Shown: positions 7,382 to 15,007 of the stretch, piece after piece
How positions within the stretch are numbered: the stretch's first letter is position 1
Layout: each line of letters starts with the position of its first letter
Source: Candidatus Aphodovivens excrementavium
Lineage (GTDB): Bacteria; Actinomycetota; Coriobacteriia; Coriobacteriales; Eggerthellaceae
Direction: 5' to 3'
NCBI GenBank assembly: GCA_018715935.1
Contig: DVKR01000034.1
Span: forward strand, 1-64,000
Length of the DNA stretch: 64,000 nucleotides
Made by a program: the position numbers and the translations under genes
The notes under the pieces: generated by a model
What the model saw: the letters and a program-made list of their open reading frames with translations, nothing else
Databases searched by the model: none
Told to the model about the DNA's origin: nothing

Positions 7382-9055
7382 GTGGATTGCATTCTGAAGA
7401 AATACTGTCCCCGCATCGAGTTCGATTCTTACGAAGACTTTTACGAGAACTTCCGCATCGATGTGCCTGAGGCGTTTAACTTCGGGTTCGACGTCGTTGA
7501 CGAATGGGCGCGCGTCGAGCCCGACAAGCGCGCGCTCGTATGGTGCGATGACCACGGCGAGGAACGCACGTTCACGTTCACCGACATCTCCCAGCTTTCC
7601 AACAAAGCGGCTAATGCGTTTGCGCGTCTGGGGATCGGCAAAGGCGACGTCGTGATGATGATCCTGCGCCGCCGCTGGGAGTACTGGGTGTGCGCGGTGG
7701 CTCTCTGTAAACTGGGCGCGACGATCATCCCGGCGACGCTGCAGCTGACGAAAAAGGACATCGTCTACCGCACCGGAAGCGCGCACGTCAAAATGATGAT
7801 CTGCGTTGACGACGCCTACGTAGTGGAGCAGACCGAGCTGGCTTTGCCCGAGTCCCCCTCCGTCGAGCGGCGCGTGGTCGTTGCCGGCGAGCGCGAAGGA
7901 TGGCTGTCGTTCGACGCGCTGATTGCCGACGAGAGCGACGAGTTCGAACGGCCGACAGGTGAAGCGGGCGTCACGAGCAAAGACATCATGCTCATCTACT
8001 TCACCAGCGGTACGACCGGCATGGCAAAGGCCGTTGAGCACAACTTCGCGCACCCGCTAGGACACATTCTTACCGCGCGGTATTGGCAGCAGGTTCAGGA
8101 AAACAAGCTTCACATGAGCGTCACCGACAGCGGCTGGGCAAAGTTCGGCTGGGGTAAGATCTACGGTCAGTGGATTTGCGGCGCCACCGTGTTCTGCTAC
8201 GACATGGACAAGTTCGTGCCCACTAAACTGCTGCAGCACATTCAGGACTACCAGCTTACGACGTTCTGCGCGCCTCCTACGATGTATCGCTTCATGCTGC
8301 AAGAAGACGTGGCCTCCTACGACCTGTCCAGCATCCAGAACTTTGCCACGGCGGGGGAGCCGCTTAACCCCGAAGTCACGATTTCGTGGGAGAGGCTGAC
8401 CGGCAAGAAGATCCGCGAGGGCTTTGGCCAGAGCGAAGGTCCGGTGCTTCTGGCAACCTATCCGTGGATCGAGCCGCGCCCGGGTTCCATGGGCAAGCCG
8501 TCCCCGTTGCTCAACATCAAGCTGCTCGACGACGCGGGCAACGAGGTTCCCGATGGCGAGGAGGGCGCGATCTGCGTCACCCATCTGAAGGACGCCTATC
8601 CTCCCGGGCTGTTCGTGGGGTACTTCGGCGATCCGGAGCGCACCGAGCAGGCGGTCGGGGGCGAGTACTACAACCTGCACGACATGGCATGGCGCGACTC
8701 GGACGGCTACTGCTTCTTTGTGGGGCGCGACGATGACGTCATCAAGTGCTCGGGCTACCGCATCGGGCCGTTCGAGGTCGAAAGCGCCCTGATCGAGCAC
8801 CCGGCAGTGGTCGAGTGCGCGGTCACGGCGGCGCCCGATCCGGTGCGCGGCAAGGTGGTCAAGGCTACCGTTGTGCTTGCGCGCGGGTGGGAGCCCTCAG
8901 ACGAGCTGGTCAAAGAGCTTCAGAACCACGTTAAGCACACGACCGCCCCCTATAAATACCCGCGCATCGTCGAGTTCGTGGACGAGCTTCCCAAGACCGT
9001 CGGCGGCAAAATCAAGCGAAAGCTCATTCGCCAAAACGACGGCATCCACGACTAA
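7382..9055 (+). CDS. AMP-forming acyl-CoA synthetase (second copy)
   Basis: The protein has 557 residues and is a paralogue of the ligase at 1211. The adenylation motif TSGTTGMAKA is near residue 207, followed by GFGQSEGPV and GYRIGPFEVESALIEHP, and the C-terminal catalytic lysine motif PKTVGGK is near residue 537. The start is GTG 7382, supported by AAAAGGGA about five bases upstream. It lacks the roughly 40-residue insertion of the first copy. It is separated from the upstream regulator by the structured repeat, so it is probably transcribed separately or through that structure. A strong terminator follows. The acid substrate cannot be read from the sequence. Confidence 0.88.
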   Translation: MDCILKKYCPRIEFDSYEDFYENFRIDVPEAFNFGFDVVDEWARVEPDKRALVWCDDHGEERTFTFTDISQLSNKAANAFARLGIGKGDVVMMILRRRWEYWVCAVALCKLGATIIPATLQLTKKDIVYRTGSAHVKMMICVDDAYVVEQTELALPESPSVERRVVVAGEREGWLSFDALIADESDEFERPTGEAGVTSKDIMLIYFTSGTTGMAKAVEHNFAHPLGHILTARYWQQVQENKLHMSVTDSGWAKFGWGKIYGQWICGATVFCYDMDKFVPTKLLQHIQDYQLTTFCAPPTMYRFMLQEDVASYDLSSIQNFATAGEPLNPEVTISWERLTGKKIREGFGQSEGPVLLATYPWIEPRPGSMGKPSPLLNIKLLDDAGNEVPDGEEGAICVTHLKDAYPPGLFVGYFGDPERTEQAVGGEYYNLHDMAWRDSDGYCFFVGRDDDVIKCSGYRIGPFEVESALIEHPAVVECAVTAAPDPVRGKVVKATVVLARGWEPSDELVKELQNHVKHTTAPYKYPRIVEFVDELPKTVGGKIKRKLIRQNDGIHD

Positions 9056-9092
9056 GCCTGTTGAAAGGCGCTCGCTTCCCCGTGTTGAAAAA

Positions 9093-9120
9093 GGCATCGT
9101 AACGGTGTCTTTTTTCTTTT
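9093..9120 (+). terminator. Rho-independent terminator after the second acyl-CoA ligase
   Basis: A 7-bp stem (GGCATCG with CGGTGTC, including G-U pairs, loop TAA) at 9093-9109 is followed directly by TTTTTTTCTTTT. Confidence 0.8.
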
Positions 9121-9212
9121 ATCGCTGGCCAAAACTTAGCTGGCAGCTAATGTATTTGAATGACGGTTCTCCTATCGTAGAAGCAGTTTAATCCACGTTT
9201 TAGGAGGCCGAT

Positions 9213-9788
9213 ATGACATCGCAAGACCCTTCTCAGCAAAACGGCGCTGCCGCGCCAGCGCCCGAAACGACGTCTGTGCAACCTGGGGCTACGCAGAAGA
9301 AACCGTTCTTTAAGAAATGGTGGTTCTGGGTAATTATCGTACTAGTTGTCGTTGCCATTGCGGGCGGCGCCGCCGGATCGGGCAATGGGGGATCCAACGC
9401 TGCGCAGCCTCAAGATGCGGTATCTGCCGACTCTGCGGCATCTCCAGATTCTGGCGCCGCTACTGAAGACTCGGCTGCGTCCTCTGATTCGGATGCCGAC
9501 GATTCGGCGGAGGCTGATTCTGATTACACCATTACCGACGAAGCGTTTGTCGACAACGGGTACGGCTCTTATTCAATTACCGGTACGTTTACCAACGCCA
9601 CTGGTAGGGAGTTGAGCTATGTTCAGGTCACCTATCGCATGCTCGACGCTGACGGCGCTCAAATTGGAACAGCTTTGGCGAATACCAACAATTTGCCCGA
9701 TGGCAGTGCATGGAAGTTCGACGCGATGTACTTTGACAGCGACGTGGTCCCAGCTTCCTACGAGTTTGTGGAGGTCACGTACTTCTAA
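9213..9788 (+). CDS. Membrane-anchored protein with FxLYD-like extracellular domain
   Basis: The 191-residue protein has a polar, Pro/Gln-rich N-terminal 30 residues. A basic stretch (KKPFFKKWWFW) and one membrane helix (VIIVLVVVAIAGGAAG) follow at about residues 34-58, then a long Ser/Asp/Ala linker. The C-terminal beta-sandwich carries ITGTFTNATGRELSYVQV and an ending of the FxLYD type. The domain should face outside the cytoplasmic membrane. AGGAGG precedes the ATG. The function of the FxLYD domain is unknown. The gene stands alone between the ligase terminator and the HTH/kinase pair. Confidence 0.7.
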   Translation: MTSQDPSQQNGAAAPAPETTSVQPGATQKKPFFKKWWFWVIIVLVVVAIAGGAAGSGNGGSNAAQPQDAVSADSAASPDSGAATEDSAASSDSDADDSAEADSDYTITDEAFVDNGYGSYSITGTFTNATGRELSYVQVTYRMLDADGAQIGTALANTNNLPDGSAWKFDAMYFDSDVVPASYEFVEVTYF

Positions 9789-9813
9789 TGATAGCGAAAA
9801 CGTTCTAATCGTA

Positions 9814-9822
9814 TGCTACGAT
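9814..9822 (+). promoter_or_regulatory. Extended -10 promoter for the HTH gene
   Basis: TGC-TACGAT matches an extended -10 box. Transcription would start near 9829, giving a leader of about 34 bases with the ribosome binding site AGGAGG before GTG 9863. No clear -35 box is seen, as is usual for this class. Confidence 0.5.
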
Positions 9823-9862
9823 GACTGGCGGTCTGAAGCATAAAAGGAGGAGGAGACGGCGC

Positions 9863-10285
9863 GTGGAAGAGCCTTTAACGGAGGATCTGCTCTGTGAGCT
9901 TCTTGAGTCTGGCGATCCCGCGTCGTTTCTAAAAGAGCACGACATACCGAACCGCTCCTTGTCTGATTATCTTCAGGATCTCCTTGCAATTCATAATAGA
10001 GAGCGGGTAGAGGTCATTCGTGCTGCTGAAATCAACGAAACGTATGGCTATCAGCTGTTTGCCGGCCAACGGAAGAACCCATCCCGCAACATCTTGCTGC
10101 AGCTTGCGTTCGGGATGGGCCTGTCGTTGCAGGAGGCCAATCGGCTTCTTAAGACTGCAGGTCTAAGCCCCCTGTACTGCAAAAGCCGTCGCGACGCGAT
10201 CATCATTTTTTGTTTGAACAGGGGCTGCACTCTTCAGACGGTCAACGAAGAGCTCTTCCGCTTCAAAGAAGACACCGTCTCGTAG
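9863..10285 (+). CDS. Helix-turn-helix protein paired with a Ser/Thr kinase
   Basis: The protein has 140 residues. The middle part (ETYGYQLFAGQRKNPSRN, then LAFGMGLSLQEANRLLKTAG) is an XRE-like helix-turn-helix core. The end (RRDAIIIFCLNRGCTLQTVNEEL) continues a pattern found in small HTH proteins encoded next to protein kinases in Gram-positive anaerobes. GTG 9863 is preferred over ATG 9821 because the AGGAGGAGGAG stretch at 9846-9855 would otherwise be inside the coding region. It precedes the kinase gene by 57 bases. It could be the kinase's substrate or a regulator of the locus; neither is shown by the sequence. Confidence 0.7.
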   Translation: MEEPLTEDLLCELLESGDPASFLKEHDIPNRSLSDYLQDLLAIHNRERVEVIRAAEINETYGYQLFAGQRKNPSRNILLQLAFGMGLSLQEANRLLKTAGLSPLYCKSRRDAIIIFCLNRGCTLQTVNEELFRFKEDTVS

Positions 10286-10326
10286 CGTTTTGCCAGTCGA
10301 ATCGCTACGGTCGAATTGGCGGCATC

Positions 10327-10335
10327 TGCTACCAT
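10327..10335 (+). promoter_or_regulatory. Extended -10 promoter giving a likely leaderless kinase mRNA
   Basis: TGC-TACCAT at 10327-10335 lies seven bases before ATG 10343. Transcription would therefore begin at or next to that ATG, and no ribosome binding site is present upstream. Confidence 0.45.
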
Positions 10336-10342
10336 GCATGGT

Positions 10343-11518
10343 ATGGAAGACGAACTCCAGACATATCTGCATACTCTTGCTCACGGTGACAGGTATCGTA
10401 TAGAAAAGACCCTTAAACAGAGCGCGAACGAGTCCACCGAACTCGTGTGGCTCGTTTGCGCCGACGGTTCCGAGAGAGGACCGTTGGTGCGAAAGAGCTT
10501 TCCGCTTGGCCAAGGCTTGGGAGGCGCCTATCAGCGAATCTGGGATGTCCAGCGCGAGGGGAGACGCTTTTTCTATCTTCCTCGCGTGCAAGAGTGCTAT
10601 CGGACTGACGCTGCGTTTGTTGCCGTAACGGAGTATGTGCAGGGAGAATCTTTAGACGAGATCGTCTATCGGTGCGGTCCGTCCGTGGCGCTGGCGGCTG
10701 ACATCTTTCCCCGCCTCTGCGATGCGGTCTCCGAATTGCACGAGGGGTTTAACCCGCCCCTCATCCATCGAGATTTAAAACCGAGCAACATCATCGTCAA
10801 CAGCCAGTCGCTAACGCTTATCGACTTCGGTATCGCGCGTACCTACAACAGCTCTGCGGACGTGGATACCCATCAGTTCGGCACCCGCGCGTATGCTCCG
10901 CCCGAGCAGTTCGGATTCAACCAGACCGATGTGCGCTCGGATATTTACGCACTCGGCCTCATTCTCTTTTACTGCCTTACCTACGAAACGCCTTCTGCCG
11001 CGAATCGCGCCTGTCGATGGGCGCATCGATCCGTTCCCGAGCCGTTGCGTCAGGTTATAGCTTCCGCCACGTCTCTTGACCCGGCGAGCAGGTACAGCTC
11101 TGCCCGACAGCTGAAAGAGGCGTTTTTACAGGCGATGGCAGTGCTCGGCGTTCCCCAACCGCAACAGGGTTGTTCTGTGCAACAAGACGCTACGGCGCCT
11201 ATGGCAAAACCGACCCTTTCCGCGCGGCTTTCGAATTCGTCTGCCCTTCGCGTCGTGGGGCGGATATGGGATGTGTGCCTTGCGGCGTTTCTTGTCCTCC
11301 TGCTTATCGGCTGCGTGCTATCCGTCTTCGCTCCCACTGAGGCGTCGCTTTCTGCTCATGCGCCTATCCAGCTGCGCGCTCTCTACAATTTTTCGCTGTA
11401 CTTCTTGGTGGTTTTCCCAGCAGTCTTCTTATGTGCGACCGGCGACCGCTCTTTCGCCTGTTTCCCAAGCTGGCGCATGTTCCGCTTTCAAAGCAAGCGC
11501 TGCTACTCGTTGCGGTGA
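10343..11518 (+). CDS. Membrane-bound Ser/Thr protein kinase, 3' end apparently frameshifted
   Basis: The 391-residue protein has a Hanks-type kinase domain: a candidate ATP-binding lysine in VRKSF near residue 51, the catalytic loop IHRDLKPSNI near residue 140, LIDFGIA, and the activation-segment end APPEQFG. Two membrane helices follow the kinase domain (AAFLVLLLIGCVLSVFA and FSLYFLVVFPAVFLCA). The reading frame then ends in a short basic tail. In the -1 frame the DNA continues open to 11574 and encodes a third hydrophobic helix, so the original protein was probably about 18 residues longer and different after residue 365. The start is chosen at ATG 10343 from the promoter spacing; ATG 10334 is also possible. 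Extracellular PASTA repeats are absent. Confidence 0.8.
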   Translation: MEDELQTYLHTLAHGDRYRIEKTLKQSANESTELVWLVCADGSERGPLVRKSFPLGQGLGGAYQRIWDVQREGRRFFYLPRVQECYRTDAAFVAVTEYVQGESLDEIVYRCGPSVALAADIFPRLCDAVSELHEGFNPPLIHRDLKPSNIIVNSQSLTLIDFGIARTYNSSADVDTHQFGTRAYAPPEQFGFNQTDVRSDIYALGLILFYCLTYETPSAANRACRWAHRSVPEPLRQVIASATSLDPASRYSSARQLKEAFLQAMAVLGVPQPQQGCSVQQDATAPMAKPTLSARLSNSSALRVVGRIWDVCLAAFLVLLLIGCVLSVFAPTEASLSAHAPIQLRALYNFSLYFLVVFPAVFLCATGDRSFACFPSWRMFRFQSKRCYSLR

Positions 11519-11574
11519 TTGTCGTTGGCAGTTTGATCTTCTATCAGATCGGCTTGCTGTTGCCCGCTGCTTAG
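11461..11574 (+). other. -1 frame continuation of the kinase gene (frameshift or programmed slip)
   Basis: From 11461 the -1 frame reads FPKLAHVPLSKQ, then a strongly hydrophobic stretch (ALLLVAVIVVGSLIFY) and a short end, stopping at TAG 11572-11574. It has no start codon or ribosome binding site of its own, which suits a displaced C-terminus. Two heptamers of the X-XXY-YYZ type, T-TTC-CCA in the kinase frame, lie at 11413-11419 and 11461-11467, and the -1 frame is open from the first one on. A single-base indel or a sequencing error would give the same picture. Confidence 0.6.
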
Positions 11575-11577
11575 TCC

Positions 11578-11586
11578 TGTTACAAT
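11578..11586 (+). promoter_or_regulatory. Extended -10 promoter for the membrane protein gene at 11622
   Basis: TGT-TACAAT directly follows the stop codon of the kinase's -1 frame. The leader would be about 30 bases with a GGAG ribosome binding site before ATG 11622. Confidence 0.45.
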
Positions 11587-11621
11587 GAAGCACAGGTTAC
11601 CTATCAAAGCATTGGAGCAAC

Positions 11622-12440
11622 ATGCTGCCTTACTTTAGAAACTATGCATTCCTCGGCTACATTCTCGGCATGGCAATTCCGGTTCTGCTCGTCACGGCGG
11701 TTTCATGGGTCGTCGGATTTTACGTCGTGTATACGCTTCCCGGGCTCATTGCCGCTATTGTCCTTTTAGTCGTTGGGCTGCTGACGGCAAAGCGCGTGGT
11801 AACCAACATGGCTGACCGCAAGGCCGACGAGATGATCGCCCTGTACAACAACGCCTGCGACCCAGAGGCGTTTCTCTCTTCTGCGGCATCGGTGGCTCGT
11901 GAGATCCGTCCGCCCTACGATCCGGCAGGTTCCTGGTTTTTGTCATTCTACGCGTTGGCGCTCGACGATGCCGGGAAACGAAACGAGGCAGTGCAGATTG
12001 GGCAGGCGATGCTCTCAAGCGCCCAGATTGCAACCGAGCCGAAGGACAAGGCGGCGCTGCTCGTCAACATCATTCCCCTCGTGCAGCGACTTTTCGGTGC
12101 CGAACAGGCTCTTGAAGTTGTTCTTCAAGCACAAGACGTTCTTGCTGGGTCCAGCGACCCCGACGACATGAACCGCATAAGCTACCTCAATTTCGAGCGC
12201 ACAGTGCTCGAAGCCATTCGCGATGGCGACGGCAAAACGCTGATTGCGCACTTTTCCGGCATACGTAAAACAGAGACGTATCCGATGCGCGTGCGCGTGT
12301 CAGACGCCCTTTTGGAAGCGAGCATTCATAAGGCGCAAAAAAACGTTGCTGCTGAACGTGAGTGCTTAACGTTCGTTGTCGAGCACGGAAACAAGCTTCC
12401 CGCCGTTGCGTTGGCAAGGCAGCGACTCGCGGAGCTCTAG
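11622..12440 (+). CDS. Membrane protein with TPR-like helical cytoplasmic domain, function unknown
   Basis: The protein has 272 residues. Two adjacent membrane helices occupy about residues 9-55 (LGYILGMAIPVLLVTAV and LIAAIVLLVVGLL). The remaining 210 residues are alpha-helical with A-x-x-L-G/A type periodicity (ALDDAGKRNEAVQIGQAML, FGAEQALEVVLQAQDVL), suggesting tetratricopeptide-like repeats. I do not recognise a specific family. It is the last of four genes (9213-12440) lying between the acid-metabolism region and the AmmeMemoRadiSam genes and could act with the membrane kinase. Confidence 0.6.
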   Translation: MLPYFRNYAFLGYILGMAIPVLLVTAVSWVVGFYVVYTLPGLIAAIVLLVVGLLTAKRVVTNMADRKADEMIALYNNACDPEAFLSSAASVAREIRPPYDPAGSWFLSFYALALDDAGKRNEAVQIGQAMLSSAQIATEPKDKAALLVNIIPLVQRLFGAEQALEVVLQAQDVLAGSSDPDDMNRISYLNFERTVLEAIRDGDGKTLIAHFSGIRKTETYPMRVRVSDALLEASIHKAQKNVAAERECLTFVVEHGNKLPAVALARQRLAEL

Positions 12441-12497
12441 CGGGGGCGGCGCAGGCTCCACTGCGCCTGTGAAGCAAGAGGTTTCCATTTCGGACGG

Positions 12498-13328
12498 GTG
12501 ATTGCTATGGGCATTCTTTCTGCTTACGCTGTTCCTCATCCTCCTCTCATTGTTCCCGCCGTGGGAAGGGGAGAGGAAAGGGCCGTTCAAAGAACCATCG
12601 ATTCGTACCATGAGATCGCGCGGCGCATTGCCCGCCACAAGCCTGATACCATCGTCGTGTCCACTCCCCATGCGCCCCTGTTTCGCGACTGCTTCTTCGT
12701 TGCCTCGGGTGAATCGTCGTATGGGGACATGTCGCGCTTTCGCGTGCGCGATCGCGGCATTCGCGTCGCCCACGACATAGAGCTCGTGAGCATGCTTGTG
12801 CGTACCGCGCGGGAGCGCCACGTCCCTCTGGTAAGCGACGAATGGCGTTCGCGAGAGCTCGATCATGCGACGTTCGTTCCTCTCTATTTTGTCAACCAGT
12901 ACTACACGGATTATCGACTCGTACGCGTGGGCTTGTCTGCCCTGCCGCCGCGAGATCATCACGGGGTGGGGCGGTGCATTTCTTATGCGGTGGAACGTCT
13001 CGGCCGCCGGTGCGTGTTTCTTGCAAGCGGGGATCTCTCGCATAAACTGTCCGTCGACGGCCCGTATGGGTTTGCGGAGGAAGGGCCGCAGTTCGACAGC
13101 CAAATCACGCGTATTTTTGCAGACGGGAACCTCGACTGCCTGTTCGATTTCGACGAGCGCTTCTGCGAAGAGGCTGCTGAATGCGGCTTGCGTTCGTTTC
13201 AGATCATGGCCGGCGCTCTTGAGGGACAAAGATTTTCGTCTGAGTTGTTGAGTTACGAAGGGCCGTTCGGCGTGGGCTACGGCGTTGCCGCTTTCGAAGT
13301 TGAAGGGAGCGGGTATGGGGATGCGTAA
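12498..13328 (+). CDS. amrB: AmmeMemoRadiSam system protein B (MEMO/LigB-like)
   Basis: The protein has 276 residues and the fold of class III extradiol dioxygenases (LigB/MEMO1). Features seen are PHPPLIVPAVGRGEE at the N-terminus, TIVVSTPHAPLFRD, and SGDLSHKLSVDGPYG toward the middle, with histidines in the positions used for metal binding. Homologues form a conserved three-gene set with AMMECR1 and a radical SAM protein. Here the AMMECR1 gene starts inside its last codons. The reaction of the set is not settled to my knowledge. ATG 12498 follows GGACGGGTG. Confidence 0.85.
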   Translation: MIAMGILSAYAVPHPPLIVPAVGRGEERAVQRTIDSYHEIARRIARHKPDTIVVSTPHAPLFRDCFFVASGESSYGDMSRFRVRDRGIRVAHDIELVSMLVRTARERHVPLVSDEWRSRELDHATFVPLYFVNQYYTDYRLVRVGLSALPPRDHHGVGRCISYAVERLGRRCVFLASGDLSHKLSVDGPYGFAEEGPQFDSQITRIFADGNLDCLFDFDERFCEEAAECGLRSFQIMAGALEGQRFSSELLSYEGPFGVGYGVAAFEVEGSGYGDA

Positions 13329-13914
13329 CGGAAATGAAGGCTATCGCTTCGAGCACGCTCCTTTGTTCGACGAGTCGTTGGATCCCGTCGTATGGCTTGC
13401 GCGTATGTCGGTGGAGGGGTTTGTATCCTTAGGTCGGCCCATCGGCGTTCCCTCCGGGCTTCCTGAGGAGTTGCTTTCAGCAAGAGCGGGCGTGTTCGTG
13501 TCGCTTCATGAGAACGGCGAACTGCGCGGCTGCATTGGAACCATAGCTCCAACGCAGGACAACCTGGCGTTGGAGATTATCCGATGCGGCGTGCTTGCCT
13601 GCTCTGACGACCCTCGGTTTCCTCCGGTTGCCGAAGACGAGCTCGCATTCTTAGAGTATTCCGTCGACGTACTAGAGGAGCCCGAGTCAATTGACTCGCT
13701 AGACCAACTCGATGTGCTCGAATACGGTGTTATCGTCACTTTGGGTTGGCGCCGCGGCCTGCTGCTTCCGAACCTTGAAGGAGTCGACTCGGTGGAGCAG
13801 CAAGTGGCTATCGCGAAGCGCAAAGCGGGCATTCCCCCTGCAGAACCCAATGTGGAACTTCAGCGGTTTCGCGTAGTTAGGCATACGGCGGGAGGAGCGC
13901 CGCGCGGTGAGTGA
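13315..13914 (+). CDS. amrA: AmmeMemoRadiSam system protein A (AMMECR1 domain)
   Basis: The protein has 199 residues and contains the AMMECR1 core RGCIGT (ELRGCIGTIAPTQDN) and the family segment SVDVLEEPE, with GWRRGLLLPNLEGVDS near the end. It overlaps the upstream amrB gene by 14 bases. ATG 13315 is chosen because GAAGGGA lies six bases upstream; ATG 13321 is an alternative. It overlaps the radical SAM gene by eight bases, so all three products are likely made together. Confidence 0.87.
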   Translation: MGMRNGNEGYRFEHAPLFDESLDPVVWLARMSVEGFVSLGRPIGVPSGLPEELLSARAGVFVSLHENGELRGCIGTIAPTQDNLALEIIRCGVLACSDDPRFPPVAEDELAFLEYSVDVLEEPESIDSLDQLDVLEYGVIVTLGWRRGLLLPNLEGVDSVEQQVAIAKRKAGIPPAEPNVELQRFRVVRHTAGGAPRGE

Positions 13915-14758
13915 CAAAGTGGATACGGTTGCTTGTGAGCTGTGTCCGCACCACTGCCGATTGAGTGAAGGCAGGGTGGGGCTTTGTCGTGCTCGCAAGG
14001 CCGTCGATGGTCGGGTGCAATCCCTCAGCTATGGCAAAGTCACGTCGCTTGCGCTCGATCCAATAGAAAAGAAACCGCTTGTTCGCTTTCATCCCGGATC
14101 CTCGGTTCTGTCTGTGGGTAGTTTCGGATGCAATCTTTCCTGCCCCTTCTGCCAGAACGCCTCTATCGCCCAGGTTGGTATAGAGCGTGTTGTCTGCGAG
14201 GATCTAGCTCCGGAAGAGCTGGTGGATCGTGCGTGCGATTTGCGCTCAATCGGATGCATCGGCATTGCCTATACGTACAACGAGCCGTTGGTGGGATTCG
14301 AGTATGTGAAAGATTGCTCCACGCTCGCGCATGAGGCGGGTCTTTTGAATGTGCTCGTGAGCAACGGAATGGTTGAACGGGAACCCCTTGCGGAGCTTTG
14401 TGGGCTTATCGACGCAGCAAACATCGATTTGAAGGGGTTTTCTCAGGATAGCTACTCGCGGCTGCGTGGCGACCTTTCCGCAGTGATGCGCACTATAGAG
14501 ACGTTTGCGCGCGATGGCGCCTGTCATCTTGAGGTTACCACTCTTGTGGTTCCCGGTTTGAACGACCGCGTGGAAGAAATTCGAGAGGCGGCAAGGTGGC
14601 TCGCGAGCCTTGATCCGAACATCACGTATCACCTTACCCGCTTTTTCCCTCGTTACCGCATGGCGGACGAGCGTCCCACCTCTTTGGCGGTGTTGCAAGA
14701 GCTTGCTGAAGCGGCCTCCGAATATCTAAACGACGTTGTCTTGGGGAATTGCCCCTAG
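13907..14758 (+). CDS. amrS: AmmeMemoRadiSam system radical SAM enzyme
   Basis: The protein has 283 residues. The radical SAM cluster motif CNLSCPFC appears in GSFGCNLSCPFCQNASIAQ. An N-terminal CELCPHHCRL...GLCRAR motif is typical of this family, related to pyruvate formate-lyase activating enzymes. YTYNEPLVGFEYV and ANIDLKGF are further family signatures. It starts with GTG inside the amrA end. The gene lies just before the selenium island but shows no UGA codon and no evident link to selenium. Confidence 0.88.
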   Translation: MSDKVDTVACELCPHHCRLSEGRVGLCRARKAVDGRVQSLSYGKVTSLALDPIEKKPLVRFHPGSSVLSVGSFGCNLSCPFCQNASIAQVGIERVVCEDLAPEELVDRACDLRSIGCIGIAYTYNEPLVGFEYVKDCSTLAHEAGLLNVLVSNGMVEREPLAELCGLIDAANIDLKGFSQDSYSRLRGDLSAVMRTIETFARDGACHLEVTTLVVPGLNDRVEEIREAARWLASLDPNITYHLTRFFPRYRMADERPTSLAVLQELAEAASEYLNDVVLGNCP

Positions 14759-14812
14759 GTATTTCTCCAGCGCGCTTCGTGCGTAAGGATAGAATGTAGA
14801 TAGGCGAAACTA

Positions 14813-14841
14813 TTGGCTCGCAGTAAGGTTTCGGCTATTAT
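14813..14841 (+). promoter_or_regulatory. Sigma-70-type promoter of the tRNA-Sec gene
   Basis: TTGGCT (14813-14818) and TATTAT (14836-14841) are spaced by exactly 17 bases. Transcription would start about 10 bases before the tRNA 5' end. Confidence 0.7.
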
Positions 14842-14857
14842 CGGTTACGCCTGAAGA

Positions 14858-14954
14858 GGAGATGGATGGAGCCTGGTGGCTCCCGCGGCCTTCAAAGCCG
14901 TTGTGAGGCGCGCAGAACGTCTCGGGTGCGTTCGATTCGCATGCATCTCCGCCA
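14858..14954 (+). tRNA. selC: tRNA-Sec (anticodon TCA), selenocysteine
   Basis: The 97-base gene has all the hallmarks of selenocysteine tRNA: a long acceptor strand GGAGATGG, a six-bp D stem (GGAGCC/GGCTCC) with a four-base loop TGGT, and an anticodon loop CTTCAAA with TCA. It also has a long variable arm (GAGGCG...CGTCTC), a T arm GTGCG-TTCGATT-CGCAT, discriminator G and an encoded CCA. The eighth acceptor pair looks mismatched (G-G). Together with selA, selB and selD nearby it shows that UGA is read as selenocysteine in this organism. Confidence 0.95.
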
Positions 14955-14966
14955 GTCCATTGTTCG

Positions 14967-15003
14967 GTCGTGCAGTATCCTGCCGTTGCTGCACGACTGT
15001 TTT
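14967..15003 (+). terminator. Terminator after tRNA-Sec
   Basis: A 9-bp stem GTCGTGCAG/CTGCACGAC (14967-14975 with 14989-14997) is followed by TGTTTT. It lies between the 3' ends of the tRNA-Sec gene and the convergent selB gene and could serve both directions. Confidence 0.65.
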
Positions 15004-15007
15004 CGCC

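Noticed and set aside
13907-14758. Possible selenocysteine in the radical SAM gene because of the nearby tRNA-Sec
   Set aside because: The frame runs without UGA to its stop, and all cluster cysteines are encoded by normal codons.
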